Positions 27,486 to 35,906 of a stretch of 64,000 bases of DNA are shown here, in pieces. The position numbers and the translations under genes are program-made. Below the pieces are notes generated by a model. The model worked only from the letters and a program-made list of their open reading frames with translations. It searched no databases and was not told the DNA's origin. Within the stretch, counting starts at the first letter, position 1. Each line of letters opens with the position of its first letter. Origin of the DNA: Shewanella japonica (GTDB taxonomy: Bacteria > Pseudomonadota > Gammaproteobacteria > Enterobacterales > Shewanellaceae). The stretch is from positions 2,773,001 through 2,837,000 of the forward strand of contig NZ_CP020472.1 in assembly GCF_002075795.1 (NCBI RefSeq). The letters are read 5' to 3'.

Positions 27486-27551
27486 AGTTTACTCCTTTAA
27501 TGTTATTAATTAGTTTGTGTACGTTTTTTATTTCACTTCGTTCTACTTGGG

Positions 27552-27743
27552 TTATTTCAGTGCCATCGTGTTGTGAAACAAAACGCGACTTCTGGCTATC
27601 ACAGCAGCAATGTCTTGTTGATTGGCTTTTAATGCTGCAGAGCTATCACCTCTAACCAGCACCTGATTGTTATTAGCTCTTTTATTGGCTTTACTTTTTA
27701 CAACTTGATCCATCATTTGTTGATTGATAATCACCTGAATCAT
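27552..27743 (-). CDS. 63-residue protein of unknown function, first gene behind a SoxR-type promoter
   Basis: I do not recognise this small protein. It has no cysteine, signal peptide or membrane segment. It is rich in Asn, Gln, Ala and Lys, with a basic patch (KSKANKRANNNQ) and a helical second half (LKANQQDIAAVIARSRVLF). That it is a real gene is supported by AAGGAGC ten bases before the ATG and by its position as first gene after a SoxR-dependent-type promoter. It may be a small stress protein or nucleic-acid binder; this is a guess. Confidence 0.7.
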   Translation of the reverse strand: MIQVIINQQMMDQVVKSKANKRANNNQVLVRGDSSAALKANQQDIAAVIARSRVLFHNTMALK

Positions 27744-27799
27744 GCTTGGCTCCTTGTCTTGATATAAGGGCTAACTTGCTTGCTATATAAGATGAAGCT

Positions 27800-27830
27800 A
27801 CTATAAAACCTCAACCTAAGTTGAGGTAAA
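27800..27830 (-). promoter_or_regulatory. SoxR-dependent promoter with SoxR box
   Basis: On the minus strand TTTACC (27830-27825) and TATAGT (27805-27800) are separated by exactly 19 bases, the over-long spacer of MerR-family-activated promoters. The spacer region holds the 18-base box CCTCAACTTAGGTTGAGG (27809-27826), nearly the E. coli soxS box CCTCAAGTTAACTTGAGG. It faces the 63-residue gene and lies about 127 bases before soxR. Confidence 0.88.
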
Positions 27831-27952
27831 GTGATATTTTGAGTTTTCGAAATATATTTTTGAAACCAATTATTAATACGCAAATTTCAATAACTTAAGA
27901 ATAATTAAGAAATTAATAGCGAAGAGTTTGTAAAAGATATAAGGGATAACAG

Positions 27953-28408
27953 ATGCTCAATGAAATGGATTTAAGTGTTGGTCAAGTAGCTAAGCGTTGT
28001 GGTGTTAGGGTATCTAGCCTGCACTTTTACGAAAAAAAAGGTTTGATTAAAAGCCTACGTAATCAAGGAAACCAGCGCCGATACCATCGAGACGTGATCA
28101 GAAGAATATCAGTGATTAAAGCAGCACAAAAAATGGGGGTGAGTTTACAAGAAATTAAACATGCATTTAGTTATTTACCCAATGAACGGACACCGAATAA
28201 AGATGATTGGGCTAAATTGTCTGAGTCATGGCACAAGCAGTTAACTCAACGGATTCATTATTTGACCGATTTAAGGGACTCTCTAAATGCTTGTATCGGT
28301 TGTGGTTGTCTATCTATGAAGTCTTGCCCTATTTACAACCCTGAAGACAATTTGGGTATTGACGGTGTTGGTTCTGTCATTCTTGATAAAGCCTTTAATG
28401 ATGATTAA
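27953..28408 (+). CDS. soxR: redox-sensitive transcriptional activator SoxR
   Basis: A 151-residue MerR-family regulator. The N-terminal winged helix includes VGQVAKRCGVRVSSLHFYEKKGLI and NQRRYHRDVIRRISVIKAAQ; a dimer helix follows; then the [2Fe-2S] site CIGCGCLSMKSC with Cys114, Cys117, Cys119 and Cys125, spaced as in SoxR. Oxidation of the cluster by redox-cycling compounds or superoxide turns on target promoters. AAGGG precedes the ATG. It is divergent from the operon whose promoter carries a SoxR box. There is no soxS gene in the window, as is usual outside the enterics. Confidence 0.95.
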   Translation: MLNEMDLSVGQVAKRCGVRVSSLHFYEKKGLIKSLRNQGNQRRYHRDVIRRISVIKAAQKMGVSLQEIKHAFSYLPNERTPNKDDWAKLSESWHKQLTQRIHYLTDLRDSLNACIGCGCLSMKSCPIYNPEDNLGIDGVGSVILDKAFNDD

Positions 28409-28441
28409 CAGTCTGTAAATTTAAAACTCGACCTATAACGT

Positions 28442-28476
28442 AAAAAGCCCAACAAGGAAATAAATTCTTGTTGGGC
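28442..28476 (-). terminator. rho-independent terminator of the small heat-shock gene
   Basis: GCCCAACAAG (28447-28456) pairs with CTTGTTGGGC (28467-28476) around ten bases; on the minus strand it runs into TTTTT. It lies between soxR and ibpA, which converge, and may serve both. Confidence 0.82.
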
Positions 28477-28548
28477 AAAATAATCAGGGAAGATGAAACT
28501 TGCGCATAAGTGCAATAGGGGAAAACTTATGCGCTAGGTTGTTGAAGT

Positions 28549-29007
28549 TTACTCACTATCAATAGTATTGTTTGCTGTGTTGATTTTAATCTTACGCGCT
28601 TTTAACGCTTCAGGTATTTCTCTTACTAAATCAATATTCAACAAACCATTTTCTAAATCTGCACCAACAACATTTACATGATCTGCAAGCTGGAAAGTGC
28701 GCTCAAAGCCACGCTCTGCAATACCTTGGTGTAAATATTTTCGTTCGTCATTGACGTTAGCAACCTTGTTGCCCTTAACCAATAACTTGTCACCTTCACT
28801 TGTAATATCAAGCTCTTGCATACTAAAGCCAGCAACAGCCATCGTGATACGGTAACGGTTTTCACCGAGCAATTCGATGTTGTAAGGAGGGTAACCAGTG
28901 TTACCATTTTGCACTGCAGCGTGCTCAGCCATTTTAGCTAAACGATCAAAACCAATCGCACTGCGGTATAGAGGAGTTAAATCGGGAGTTACATTAAATT
29001 TACGCAT
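28549..29007 (-). CDS. ibpA: small heat-shock protein IbpA/Hsp20
   Basis: A 152-residue protein with an alpha-crystallin domain (about residues 40-135): [58 protein letters not shown]. The start has the enterobacterial IbpA pattern [11 protein letters not shown]. It binds unfolded proteins and hands them to DnaK/ClpB. AAGGA lies before the ATG at 29007; a longer frame to 29067 has no support. A sigma-32-type promoter lies upstream. Confidence 0.92.
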   Translation of the reverse strand: MRKFNVTPDLTPLYRSAIGFDRLAKMAEHAAVQNGNTGYPPYNIELLGENRYRITMAVAGFSMQELDITSEGDKLLVKGNKVANVNDERKYLHQGIAERGFERTFQLADHVNVVGADLENGLLNIDLVREIPEALKARKIKINTANNTIDSE

Positions 29008-29126
29008 GTTCATATCCTTGTCTAAAGCAATATGTGAAAAAAATATGCCATTATTGGCGTTTATCATTACCCTTGCGGCGTAATGGCAGTTAGTACCTCT
29101 ATTGAGCGTGCCTAACTTATAACTAG

Positions 29127-29154
29127 ATATGAGAACGTTATTTTTGTTTTCAAG
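29127..29154 (-). promoter_or_regulatory. sigma-32 (RpoH)-type promoter of ibpA
   Basis: On the minus strand CTTGAAA (29154-29148) and CTCATAT (29133-29127) are separated by 14 bases, close to the heat-shock consensus CTTGAAA-N(11-16)-CCCATnT. It lies about 120 bases before the ibpA start. Confidence 0.75.
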
Positions 29155-29240
29155 TAAACTTGATAAATTAATTTCATTTTTATTTTATAAATAAATTTTA
29201 ATCACTAAGATTCAACAACTTAAAAATTAATTTATTTAAT

Positions 29241-29268
29241 AAAAAAAGGCAACCTTACGGTTGCCTTT
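29241..29268 (-). terminator. rho-independent terminator of the first nucleotidase gene
   Basis: AAAGGCAACC pairs with GGTTGCCTTT around four bases; on the minus strand a run of seven T follows. Confidence 0.88.
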
Positions 29269-29330
29269 AACTATATTGAGTATTGCAGCGTCATTTTACA
29301 GCCATCATTAGGGGCTTATAAAGGTTAGTA

Positions 29331-31055
29331 TTAATAAATACTGCACCCTAAACTGCTCTTAGACTGAACAAACTTAACTTCACCATTTGGCTCATAATCT
29401 TCAATATTAATTTGCTGTTGCGTCTTAATATAATCATAAAGCTCAATAGCATCCACATAGCCTGCTTCTAAAATATTAATCTTAGGATAGTTATCACCGC
29501 CTGCGGCGCTAAAGCTTGGGATCGAGAAGGTATAAGTTTCGTTAATATCAAAAGGCTTGTTGTTTATGCTATGGATCTCAACATCTTGATCGCGACATTT
29601 CACTGTCATATCAATACCATAAAACTGTGCATAAGCGCCGCTAGTACGCGTATTGGACGCTACTTTTGATAAGTATTTAACCAGCTTTTCACCGGTCATT
29701 TCAGCAAAACCTATGGTATTTGAAAAAGGTTGTACCGTTAATACATCACGATATGCGACCTCACCTGCTTGAATGGATGCCCTTACACCACCTGAATTCA
29801 TAATGCCAAAATCAGCACGCACTTTTTCACTGTGCACTTTTGCAATCAAACGACCAAGGTTGGTTTGCTGAGAACGTACGACTTTACGCTCACCTTGCAA
29901 TAAACCATTTACGCGACCAATAACAACATCGAGTTCAGCACTGCCTTTATCTTGGTAAGGTTTAAGCACAGCTTCAACTTCCGCATTTCGTTCAATTGGC
30001 TCAGCAACTGGCCAAGCTAACTTTTTACCAAAAGCCATACGCTTAAGGTTAATAGGAATTAATTGATAGTCGACTAAATAAAGTTTGTCATTAATGTACT
30101 CAAAATCTGCACGGCCTACATAACGTCCCCATTCGTGAGCTTGCATTATATACGTGCCATTTTGCTTATCTGGGCGACATGAGTCCCCCGGCATAAAGCG
30201 TTTATCATACTCACTGTTGCGACCACTCATACACACAGGGTTTTGGGAGTGTCCACCGATAATCGCATCAAGCATGCCTTCTTCAAGCTCACGAGCCATA
30301 GTGACATCACCTGGTGCATTACTACCAAATTCGCCATTTTCATAATGGCCCATGTGCGTTGCAGCAAACACAAGATCGACTTTTTCATTTGCCTTTATTT
30401 GTGGAATAAGCTGCTTCATTTCTGCAATAGGATTAGTGAAGGTCAGCGTTTCGGTATGTAAAGGATTGGTCAACTTGGGGGTATCATCTGTCGTCAGACC
30501 CACTACCGCAATATTCAAATCCCCCAAGGTAAACATCTTGTAAGGCTCAAAATATCGCTCTTGAGTATCTTTATGATAAATATTTGCCGCTAACATTGGA
30601 AAGTTGGCCAGCTTTGCTTGCTCATCTAAAACAGATAAAGGGTTATCAAATTCATGGTTACCAACGGCCATGGCATCGTAACCAATCATGTTCATACCAA
30701 TAAAATCAGGTACTGCTTTTTGTAAATCAGATTCTGGTACACCGGTGTTAATATCACCGCCTGATAACACCAGTGTATGACCACCTTGCGCAGCCACTTC
30801 TTTACGAATACCGTCAATCACAGTAAATCGCGCAGCCATTCCTGCTTCGCCCGCTTTATTGTGCCAAAAGCGTCCGTGATTATCATTGGTATGTAGTACA
30901 GTAAATTTAGTACAGTTGTTATCGTCACATTGTGGCCGTTGTTCACAGCCCGATAAAGCCACCAACCCACTCGTGGCAATAAGTAACGGCAGTATTGTCT
31001 TACTCATTTTGGTTTTCAAAGTGGAAGCCAAAAACGTCGGAATCGTTTTTTTCAT
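29331..31055 (-). CDS. ushA: UshA-like UDP-sugar hydrolase/5'-nucleotidase lipoprotein (copy 1)
   Basis: A 574-residue lipoprotein: the lipobox is ALSGC (Cys36 after a long N-terminal region). The metallophosphatase domain has TVLHTNDNHGRFW, LSGGDINTGVPESD, AVGNHEFDNP and GGHSQNPVC; the C-terminal 5'-nucleotidase domain has FGIMNSGGVRASIQAGEVAYRDVLTVQPF and FSAAGGDNYP. Motif by motif this follows E. coli UshA, which cleaves nucleotides and UDP-sugars in the periplasm to nucleoside, sugar phosphate and phosphate. The anchor is a change from soluble UshA. CGGAT precedes the first ATG; the internal ATG at MSKTILP lacks a site. A second UshA-like lipoprotein gene lies 1.2 kb upstream. Confidence 0.92.
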   Translation of the reverse strand: MKKTIPTFLASTLKTKMSKTILPLLIATSGLVALSGCEQRPQCDDNNCTKFTVLHTNDNHGRFWHNKAGEAGMAARFTVIDGIRKEVAAQGGHTLVLSGGDINTGVPESDLQKAVPDFIGMNMIGYDAMAVGNHEFDNPLSVLDEQAKLANFPMLAANIYHKDTQERYFEPYKMFTLGDLNIAVVGLTTDDTPKLTNPLHTETLTFTNPIAEMKQLIPQIKANEKVDLVFAATHMGHYENGEFGSNAPGDVTMARELEEGMLDAIIGGHSQNPVCMSGRNSEYDKRFMPGDSCRPDKQNGTYIMQAHEWGRYVGRADFEYINDKLYLVDYQLIPINLKRMAFGKKLAWPVAEPIERNAEVEAVLKPYQDKGSAELDVVIGRVNGLLQGERKVVRSQQTNLGRLIAKVHSEKVRADFGIMNSGGVRASIQAGEVAYRDVLTVQPFSNTIGFAEMTGEKLVKYLSKVASNTRTSGAYAQFYGIDMTVKCRDQDVEIHSINNKPFDINETYTFSIPSFSAAGGDNYPKINILEAGYVDAIELYDYIKTQQQINIEDYEPNGEVKFVQSKSSLGCSIY

Positions 31056-31415
31056 TATTTTATCCGTAAAGAGTCAGGTCTTTAGCACTAAAAAGCGCAA
31101 TCGTTTAAACCTTGGTATTAACAGTAAACGTATATTGATTACAAAATTCGCAGAATATAATAACAAATTACCATCAATTCATGTCAGTTTTTTTAAATCA
31201 AAACCTTAAATAACAAATATTTAGTTATATATTTTGAAGTAGATTATCTTTATTTAAGAACAACAATTAAAGTGACTATTACCCATTAAAAATAAAAAAA
31301 GCTTAAGCTAGCCAACTTATTTAAGTCGCTTCACTTAAGCCTTTTATTTAACGCTATTTATTACTCTAACTGATACTTCCACCACAACAGACGCATTATC
31401 TTTTTACTGAAACAA
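31056..31415. other. spacer between nucleotidase and esterase genes
   Basis: 360 bases without a gene. The probable promoter of the first nucleotidase gene lies near 31056-31200. On the minus strand GGCTTAAG (near 31340) can pair with CTTAAGC (31301-31307), followed by seven T (31300-31294): a likely terminator of the esterase gene with a long loop. Confidence 0.5.
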
Positions 31416-32096
31416 CTAGTTAATTAGTCGCCCTGTGATCCATTGGCCGATTTCAGTTAATTGTTCAGGAATAACACTGTGCGGCATAGGGAACGTTTTC
31501 CAAGTCGACGCATAACCGGCTTTATTTAACGCATCATAGGCCATCTTACCTGCAAACAAAGGGACGACCTCATCTTGCTCACCATGGTGTTGTAATAAAG
31601 GGGTTTGGCTATTTGATGGATGTAAACCTTCAGGTAACGCCTCGCCAGCAGGCAAATAACAAGACAGCGCCATAATGCCAGCTAATGTATGCTCAAAACG
31701 CAAACCAGTAAATAAACTCATCACGCCACCTTGGCTAAAGCCAGCCAAAACAATATTTTCAGCAGCAATACCCGACTCAATTTGTTCATTAATCAGCGCT
31801 TTAACCGATTTTTCTGATGCTAATACACCGTTAATATCTGCACGATCATGTAAGTCCATACTTTTAATGTCATACCATGAGCGCATGATGTAACCACCGT
31901 TAATAGTTACGGGTTGTTCCGGAGCATGAGGAAAAACAAATCGAATGCTGTGATCTTGTGGTAACCCCAATAAAGGCACCACTGGTGCAAAGCCAGCTCC
32001 CGAATCACCTAAGCCATGTAACCAAATGACACAAGCAGTGGCTGCAGTAGTAGGTTCAACAGTAATACGTTCAAGTGCAGTAGTTGCAGACGACAT
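31416..32096 (-). CDS. alpha/beta-hydrolase, carboxylesterase/phospholipase 2 family
   Basis: A 226-residue serine hydrolase. VIWLHGLGDSGAGFAPVV is the oxyanion-hole strand, the nucleophile Ser is in AGFSQGGVM (about residue 118), the Asp in HGEQDEVVPLF, and the His in MPHSVIPEQL. SWYDI is conserved in the group. Relatives hydrolyse short-chain esters or lysophospholipids, or remove acyl groups from proteins. The protein lacks a signal peptide, so it is cytoplasmic. It lies between the two nucleotidase genes but is separated from both by terminators. Confidence 0.9.
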   Translation of the reverse strand: MSSATTALERITVEPTTAATACVIWLHGLGDSGAGFAPVVPLLGLPQDHSIRFVFPHAPEQPVTINGGYIMRSWYDIKSMDLHDRADINGVLASEKSVKALINEQIESGIAAENIVLAGFSQGGVMSLFTGLRFEHTLAGIMALSCYLPAGEALPEGLHPSNSQTPLLQHHGEQDEVVPLFAGKMAYDALNKAGYASTWKTFPMPHSVIPEQLTEIGQWITGRLIN

Positions 32097-32177
32097 GATT
32101 TATTCCCTTTTAATTTTTTGCGGCTATCTTAACTTAAACAATCTAGTCCGTTAACCGAAAACTTAAGAATGAAAAAC

Positions 32178-32204
32178 AAAAAAGGTAGCCTAAGCTACCT
32201 TTTT
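32178..32204 (-). terminator. rho-independent terminator of the second nucleotidase gene
   Basis: AAAAAGGTAGC pairs with GCTACCTTTTT around four bases, with T runs in both directions. Confidence 0.85.
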
Positions 32205-32248
32205 GATTAACTGCGTTTCTTTAAATAAAGGGCTGCTATCAACACCTA

Positions 32249-33961
32249 TTATTCAGCACAGCTTTTAACTAGCGTACCATCACGGTAAAAGTTTAATTGA
32301 CCTTCTACTGGCGCATAATCTTCTGCTGATATCTCAGGGTTAGCTACAAAGTACTCACGGAATACTGCAGCATCGGTTAACTGAGTATCAATGTAGTTAG
32401 GGTGTTGATTGATGATTGGGTAATCATCACCACCAGCAGCACTGAAATGAATCACAGAGAATGTATAGTTTTCTTGTTCATCAAATGCACGGCCACCTAA
32501 TGAAGCGATATCAACAGTACCTTCTGTACATTGAACATCCATAGCAACATTGTTCAATTGTGGGTAACCACCACCAGTTTTAACTGCTACGTTAGCTAAG
32601 TAATCTTTTACTTCGCTACCTGTCATTGTCACGTAAGCGACAAAGTTACCAAATGGTTGTACAGTTAATACGTCACGGTAAGAGATATCACCTTCAGCAA
32701 TTGATGCGCGAATACCACCTGAATTCATCACACCAAAATCAGCTGTAACATTGAAGTTATTCGTCACAAATTCTGAGTAAGCCGTAGTGAGTAAGTTACC
32801 TAAGTTAGTTTGCTCAACACGCACCACTTCACGGTCGCCTTCTAACTTACCGTCAGTGTATGAAATCACGACATCAAGTAACTCTTGGCCACGTTCTTGA
32901 TATGGTTTTAGCATATCGTAAACCGTTTGATCTTTCTCGATTTCTTCAGTGATAAAGACTAACTCACCGTTATCATCTTCTTCTTTCAAGTTAATTGGTA
33001 TCAATGAGTAGTTGGCTAACGTTAGCTCACCGTCCATGTATTCAAAGTCAGCGCGGCCTACGTATTTACCCCACTCATGCGCTTGCATGATGTAAGTGCC
33101 GTTTTGCTGATCAGGTTTACATTCATCACCTGGTGCAAAATCTGCGTACTCATCCCCTTCCATACATACTGGATTTTGAGAGTGACCACCGATAATCGCA
33201 TGCAACTGCCCTTCTTCTACTGAGCGAGCTAGCATCACATCGCCTGGTGCCTCTGTACCGTGGTTGCCATCAGCATAGTGACCCATGTGTGTTACAGCGA
33301 ACACCATGTCGACTTCTTCGTTAGCTTCAATTTCAGCTAAGACTTTTGGTAGCTCAACTTGAGGATCTGTGAACGTTAGATCTTCAACGTTTTCAGGATT
33401 CACGATTTTAGGCGTATCTACAGTCGTAAAACCGATAATCGCAACTTTAAGGCCATTGATATCGAATACACGGTAAGGTTCAAAGTAACGCTCATCCGCA
33501 TTTTTATCGTAAATGTTAGCCGCAAGCATTGGGAAGTTTGCTAAAGTAGATTGCATATCCAAAGTACTTAGCGGGTTATCAAACTCATGGTTGCCGACCG
33601 CCATTGCGTCATAACCGAGTAAGTTCATCCCTACAAAGTCAGGAATCGCTTCTTGCATATCAGACTCTGGTACACCAGTGTTGATGTCACCACCTGATAA
33701 TAAAATCGTTTCATCACCACGGCCTTCTACCTCTGCACGAATTTGGTCAATCACCGTTTTACGTGCTGCCATGCCATATTCGCCGTCGCTGTTTTCCCAA
33801 AAGCGACCATGGTTGTCGTTGGTATGAATAACCGTAAAGCTAGTACAAGCATCACCCGCTGCTTCACATGCTGTTTGGTCTTTATCGTCGTCGCTACTAC
33901 AACCTGATAAGGCAGCAATCACTGCTGTTGCCACTAATCCTTTGTATAACGTGTTTTTCAT
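32249..33961 (-). CDS. ushA: UshA-like UDP-sugar hydrolase/5'-nucleotidase lipoprotein (copy 2)
   Basis: A 570-residue lipoprotein with lipobox AALSGC (Cys21) and an acidic linker SSDDDKDQ. It carries the same motifs as the copy at 29331-31055 (FTVIHTNDNHGRFWE, GGDINTGVPESD, AVGNHEFDNP, GGHSQNPVC, MNSGGIRASIAEGDISYRDVLTVQPF, FSAAGGDDYP) and the two are close along their whole length, so they are paralogues from a duplication with an esterase gene between them. This copy is more acidic, as often seen in exported proteins. Expected activity is hydrolysis of extracellular or periplasmic nucleotides. Confidence 0.92.
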   Translation of the reverse strand: MKNTLYKGLVATAVIAALSGCSSDDDKDQTACEAAGDACTSFTVIHTNDNHGRFWENSDGEYGMAARKTVIDQIRAEVEGRGDETILLSGGDINTGVPESDMQEAIPDFVGMNLLGYDAMAVGNHEFDNPLSTLDMQSTLANFPMLAANIYDKNADERYFEPYRVFDINGLKVAIIGFTTVDTPKIVNPENVEDLTFTDPQVELPKVLAEIEANEEVDMVFAVTHMGHYADGNHGTEAPGDVMLARSVEEGQLHAIIGGHSQNPVCMEGDEYADFAPGDECKPDQQNGTYIMQAHEWGKYVGRADFEYMDGELTLANYSLIPINLKEEDDNGELVFITEEIEKDQTVYDMLKPYQERGQELLDVVISYTDGKLEGDREVVRVEQTNLGNLLTTAYSEFVTNNFNVTADFGVMNSGGIRASIAEGDISYRDVLTVQPFGNFVAYVTMTGSEVKDYLANVAVKTGGGYPQLNNVAMDVQCTEGTVDIASLGGRAFDEQENYTFSVIHFSAAGGDDYPIINQHPNYIDTQLTDAAVFREYFVANPEISAEDYAPVEGQLNFYRDGTLVKSCAE

Positions 33962-34438
33962 GATCTAACCCCTAATCAATATATTGTTATATTTACGAGC
34001 TACCCAGCTCTGATTGAATGGTATCAAACACTGACAAAGTAATATGTCATCCACATGACAAAACGTGACATTTAACTCAATAATAACAATATCTTACAAA
34101 GGGCATTACATCGAACTTAGCAACAATAACAATGCCGTAAATAAAAACCAGTTCCGAATTAAGAACATTGAAAAAACAAACCCGATAAACTGCTAATTTC
34201 ATGAAGGTTTATACAAAACATCTGCTTGGTTCAATTATGCATAAACAAAAACGCACGCTCCAATGACCAATTAAACGTCAAAATTAGCAGATTGACATTT
34301 CAGTAAATTACGATAGCAATGGAACCGATTAACTTAACCCTTCTACAAAATCGATAGATAGGGTTATATTTTTGCGCTTATGCTCTACTTAATCGACCAT
34401 TATACTCAATGATTCACTATCAATCTTAGGTGCGTAAT
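33962..34438. other. divergent promoter spacer with TGTCA-type repeats
   Basis: 477 bases between the divergent nucleotidase and GST genes. At 34031-34070 there are three TGACA copies (34032, 34056, 34066) and one TGTCA (34045), including the inverted pair TGTCAT/ATGACA. A regulator-binding site is possible. The rest is AT-rich with no gene. Confidence 0.5.
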
Positions 34439-35467
34439 ATGGGGTTACTACAAAACGGTCAATGGGTCGATCAATGGTATGAAACTAAAGAAAACGGTGG
34501 AACATTTGTCAGAGAAGACGCCCAACTTAGAAACTGGATCACTCAAGATGGTTCGGCTGGCCCCACTGGTGAAGCAGGGTTTAAAGCGGAATCAAATCGT
34601 TACCATTTATACGTATCCCTTGCCTGTCCGTGGGCTCATCGCACCTTAATTTTTCTGCAATTAAAGCAATTGACAGACCATATCAGCGTTTCAGTGGTCG
34701 AGCCTCACATGCTCAGTAACGGATGGGAGTTTAGCGGCAAAAACCAATCACCTGAGGCAAAAAGCATTAGTGGTGCAGCTTCTGTCCCATTAATGCAAAA
34801 AGACTATTTATATCAAGTTTATCAAGAAGCTAAGCCCTATTATAACGGGCGTGTCACAGTGCCGCTGCTTTGGGATAAAAAACATAAAACCATTGTCAGT
34901 AATGAATCGTCTGAAATTATTCGTATGTTTAACAGTGCGTTTAATTTGATAACTGGTAATCAAGAAGACTATTACCCGCAGCGATTACGTAGTGAAATCG
35001 ATACTATTAATGAACTGGTTTATCACAAGATTAACAATGGCGTTTATCGAGCAGGTTTTGCCACGACACAGCAAGCGTATCATGATGCCGTGTTCCCGCT
35101 GTTTGATGCTTTAGACACGTTAGAGAAACGCCTTACGACACAACGCTATTTGACTGGTTCAACAATCACCGAAGCAGACTGGCGACTATTCACTACCTTG
35201 ATCCGTTTTGATAGTGTCTATGTCGGTCATTTTAAAACCAATTTGCGTACTATTGAATCCTACCCACAATTATCAGGATATTTACGAGACTTATACCAAC
35301 AACCTGGTATTGCAGCAACCGTCAATCAAGAACATATAAAGCAGCACTATTACTATAGCCACCAGCATATTAATCCCACCCAAGTTGTGCCAGCAGGGCC
35401 TATCATTGACTATATGACGCCACATTTTCGTGATGAGTTAAATAATAGGCTAGAAAATAAGCGATAA
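34439..35467 (+). CDS. yqjG: glutathionyl-hydroquinone reductase, Xi-class GST
   Basis: A 342-residue protein starting MGLLQNGQWVDQWYETKENGG and containing YHLYVSLACPWAHRTLI, where the Cys is the catalytic residue of Xi-class enzymes that remove glutathione from glutathionyl-hydroquinones. SVVEPHMLSNGWEF, WDKKHKTIVSNESSEIIRM and TEADWRLFTTLIRFDSVYVGHFK are typical. ATG 34439 is preferred over GTG 34430 because it matches the family start and has TAGGTG before it. It acts in the cytoplasm, repairing quinone conjugates. Confidence 0.93.
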   Translation: MGLLQNGQWVDQWYETKENGGTFVREDAQLRNWITQDGSAGPTGEAGFKAESNRYHLYVSLACPWAHRTLIFLQLKQLTDHISVSVVEPHMLSNGWEFSGKNQSPEAKSISGAASVPLMQKDYLYQVYQEAKPYYNGRVTVPLLWDKKHKTIVSNESSEIIRMFNSAFNLITGNQEDYYPQRLRSEIDTINELVYHKINNGVYRAGFATTQQAYHDAVFPLFDALDTLEKRLTTQRYLTGSTITEADWRLFTTLIRFDSVYVGHFKTNLRTIESYPQLSGYLRDLYQQPGIAATVNQEHIKQHYYYSHQHINPTQVVPAGPIIDYMTPHFRDELNNRLENKR

Positions 35468-35472
35468 AAACT

Positions 35473-35491
35473 GCAGCAACCGAGTTGCTGC
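35473..35491 (+). terminator. stem-loop after the GST gene
   Basis: GCAGCAAC pairs with GTTGCTGC around three bases, right after the stop codon. The T run is poor (CTTATGGGTTT), so it is a possible weak terminator. Confidence 0.5.
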
Positions 35492-35559
35492 TTATGGGTT
35501 TATCTCGTCGATTAAATGATTAAAAACCACTTATTCAGAAACAATAGATTCAGGGATTT

Positions 35560-35787
35560 TTATTCAGGAGCTATGCCCAGAACTTCAATGGCTTCGTAAA
35601 ACTGCTGATTATTATCAAGCTGTATACTCCAGCGCACAGCGCCAGCATCAGCGATAATAAGTAAACGTTCAGCAATGCATTTGATGTCATCAATCATAGC
35701 GGTCAATACGACCTTGCTGACATTTAAACGACATTGTATTTCAAATGGGGTGACGACTAATTTACCTTGAGAAAACTCAATAATCAT
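35560..35787 (-). CDS. small DUF3389-like protein
   Basis: A 75-residue protein, acidic to neutral, starting MIIEFSQGKLVVTPFEIQCRLN and ending in a region WSIQLDNNQQFYEAIEVLG. I believe it matches the DUF3389 family, small cytoplasmic proteins of Vibrio and Shewanella with unknown function; this is from memory and not certain. Its frame fills the space between the GST and slyD genes on the same strand as slyD but after the slyD terminator, so it is probably transcribed on its own. Confidence 0.65.
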   Translation of the reverse strand: MIIEFSQGKLVVTPFEIQCRLNVSKVVLTAMIDDIKCIAERLLIIADAGAVRWSIQLDNNQQFYEAIEVLGIAPE

Positions 35788-35824
35788 TTATACAATCCAA
35801 TCTCTACCAGCACAATACTGGAAA

Positions 35825-35857
35825 TAAAAATCCCAAGTGATTAACTCACTTGGGATT
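35825..35857 (-). terminator. rho-independent terminator of slyD
   Basis: AATCCCAAGTGA pairs perfectly with TCACTTGGGATT around five bases; on the minus strand TTTTTATTT follows. It lies about 35 bases before the small DUF3389-like gene. Confidence 0.87.
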
Positions 35858-35906
35858 GGCATTAATGCTCTATTAAAGCATTAGCTCGGCGTTGATATTG
35901 TGTAGA

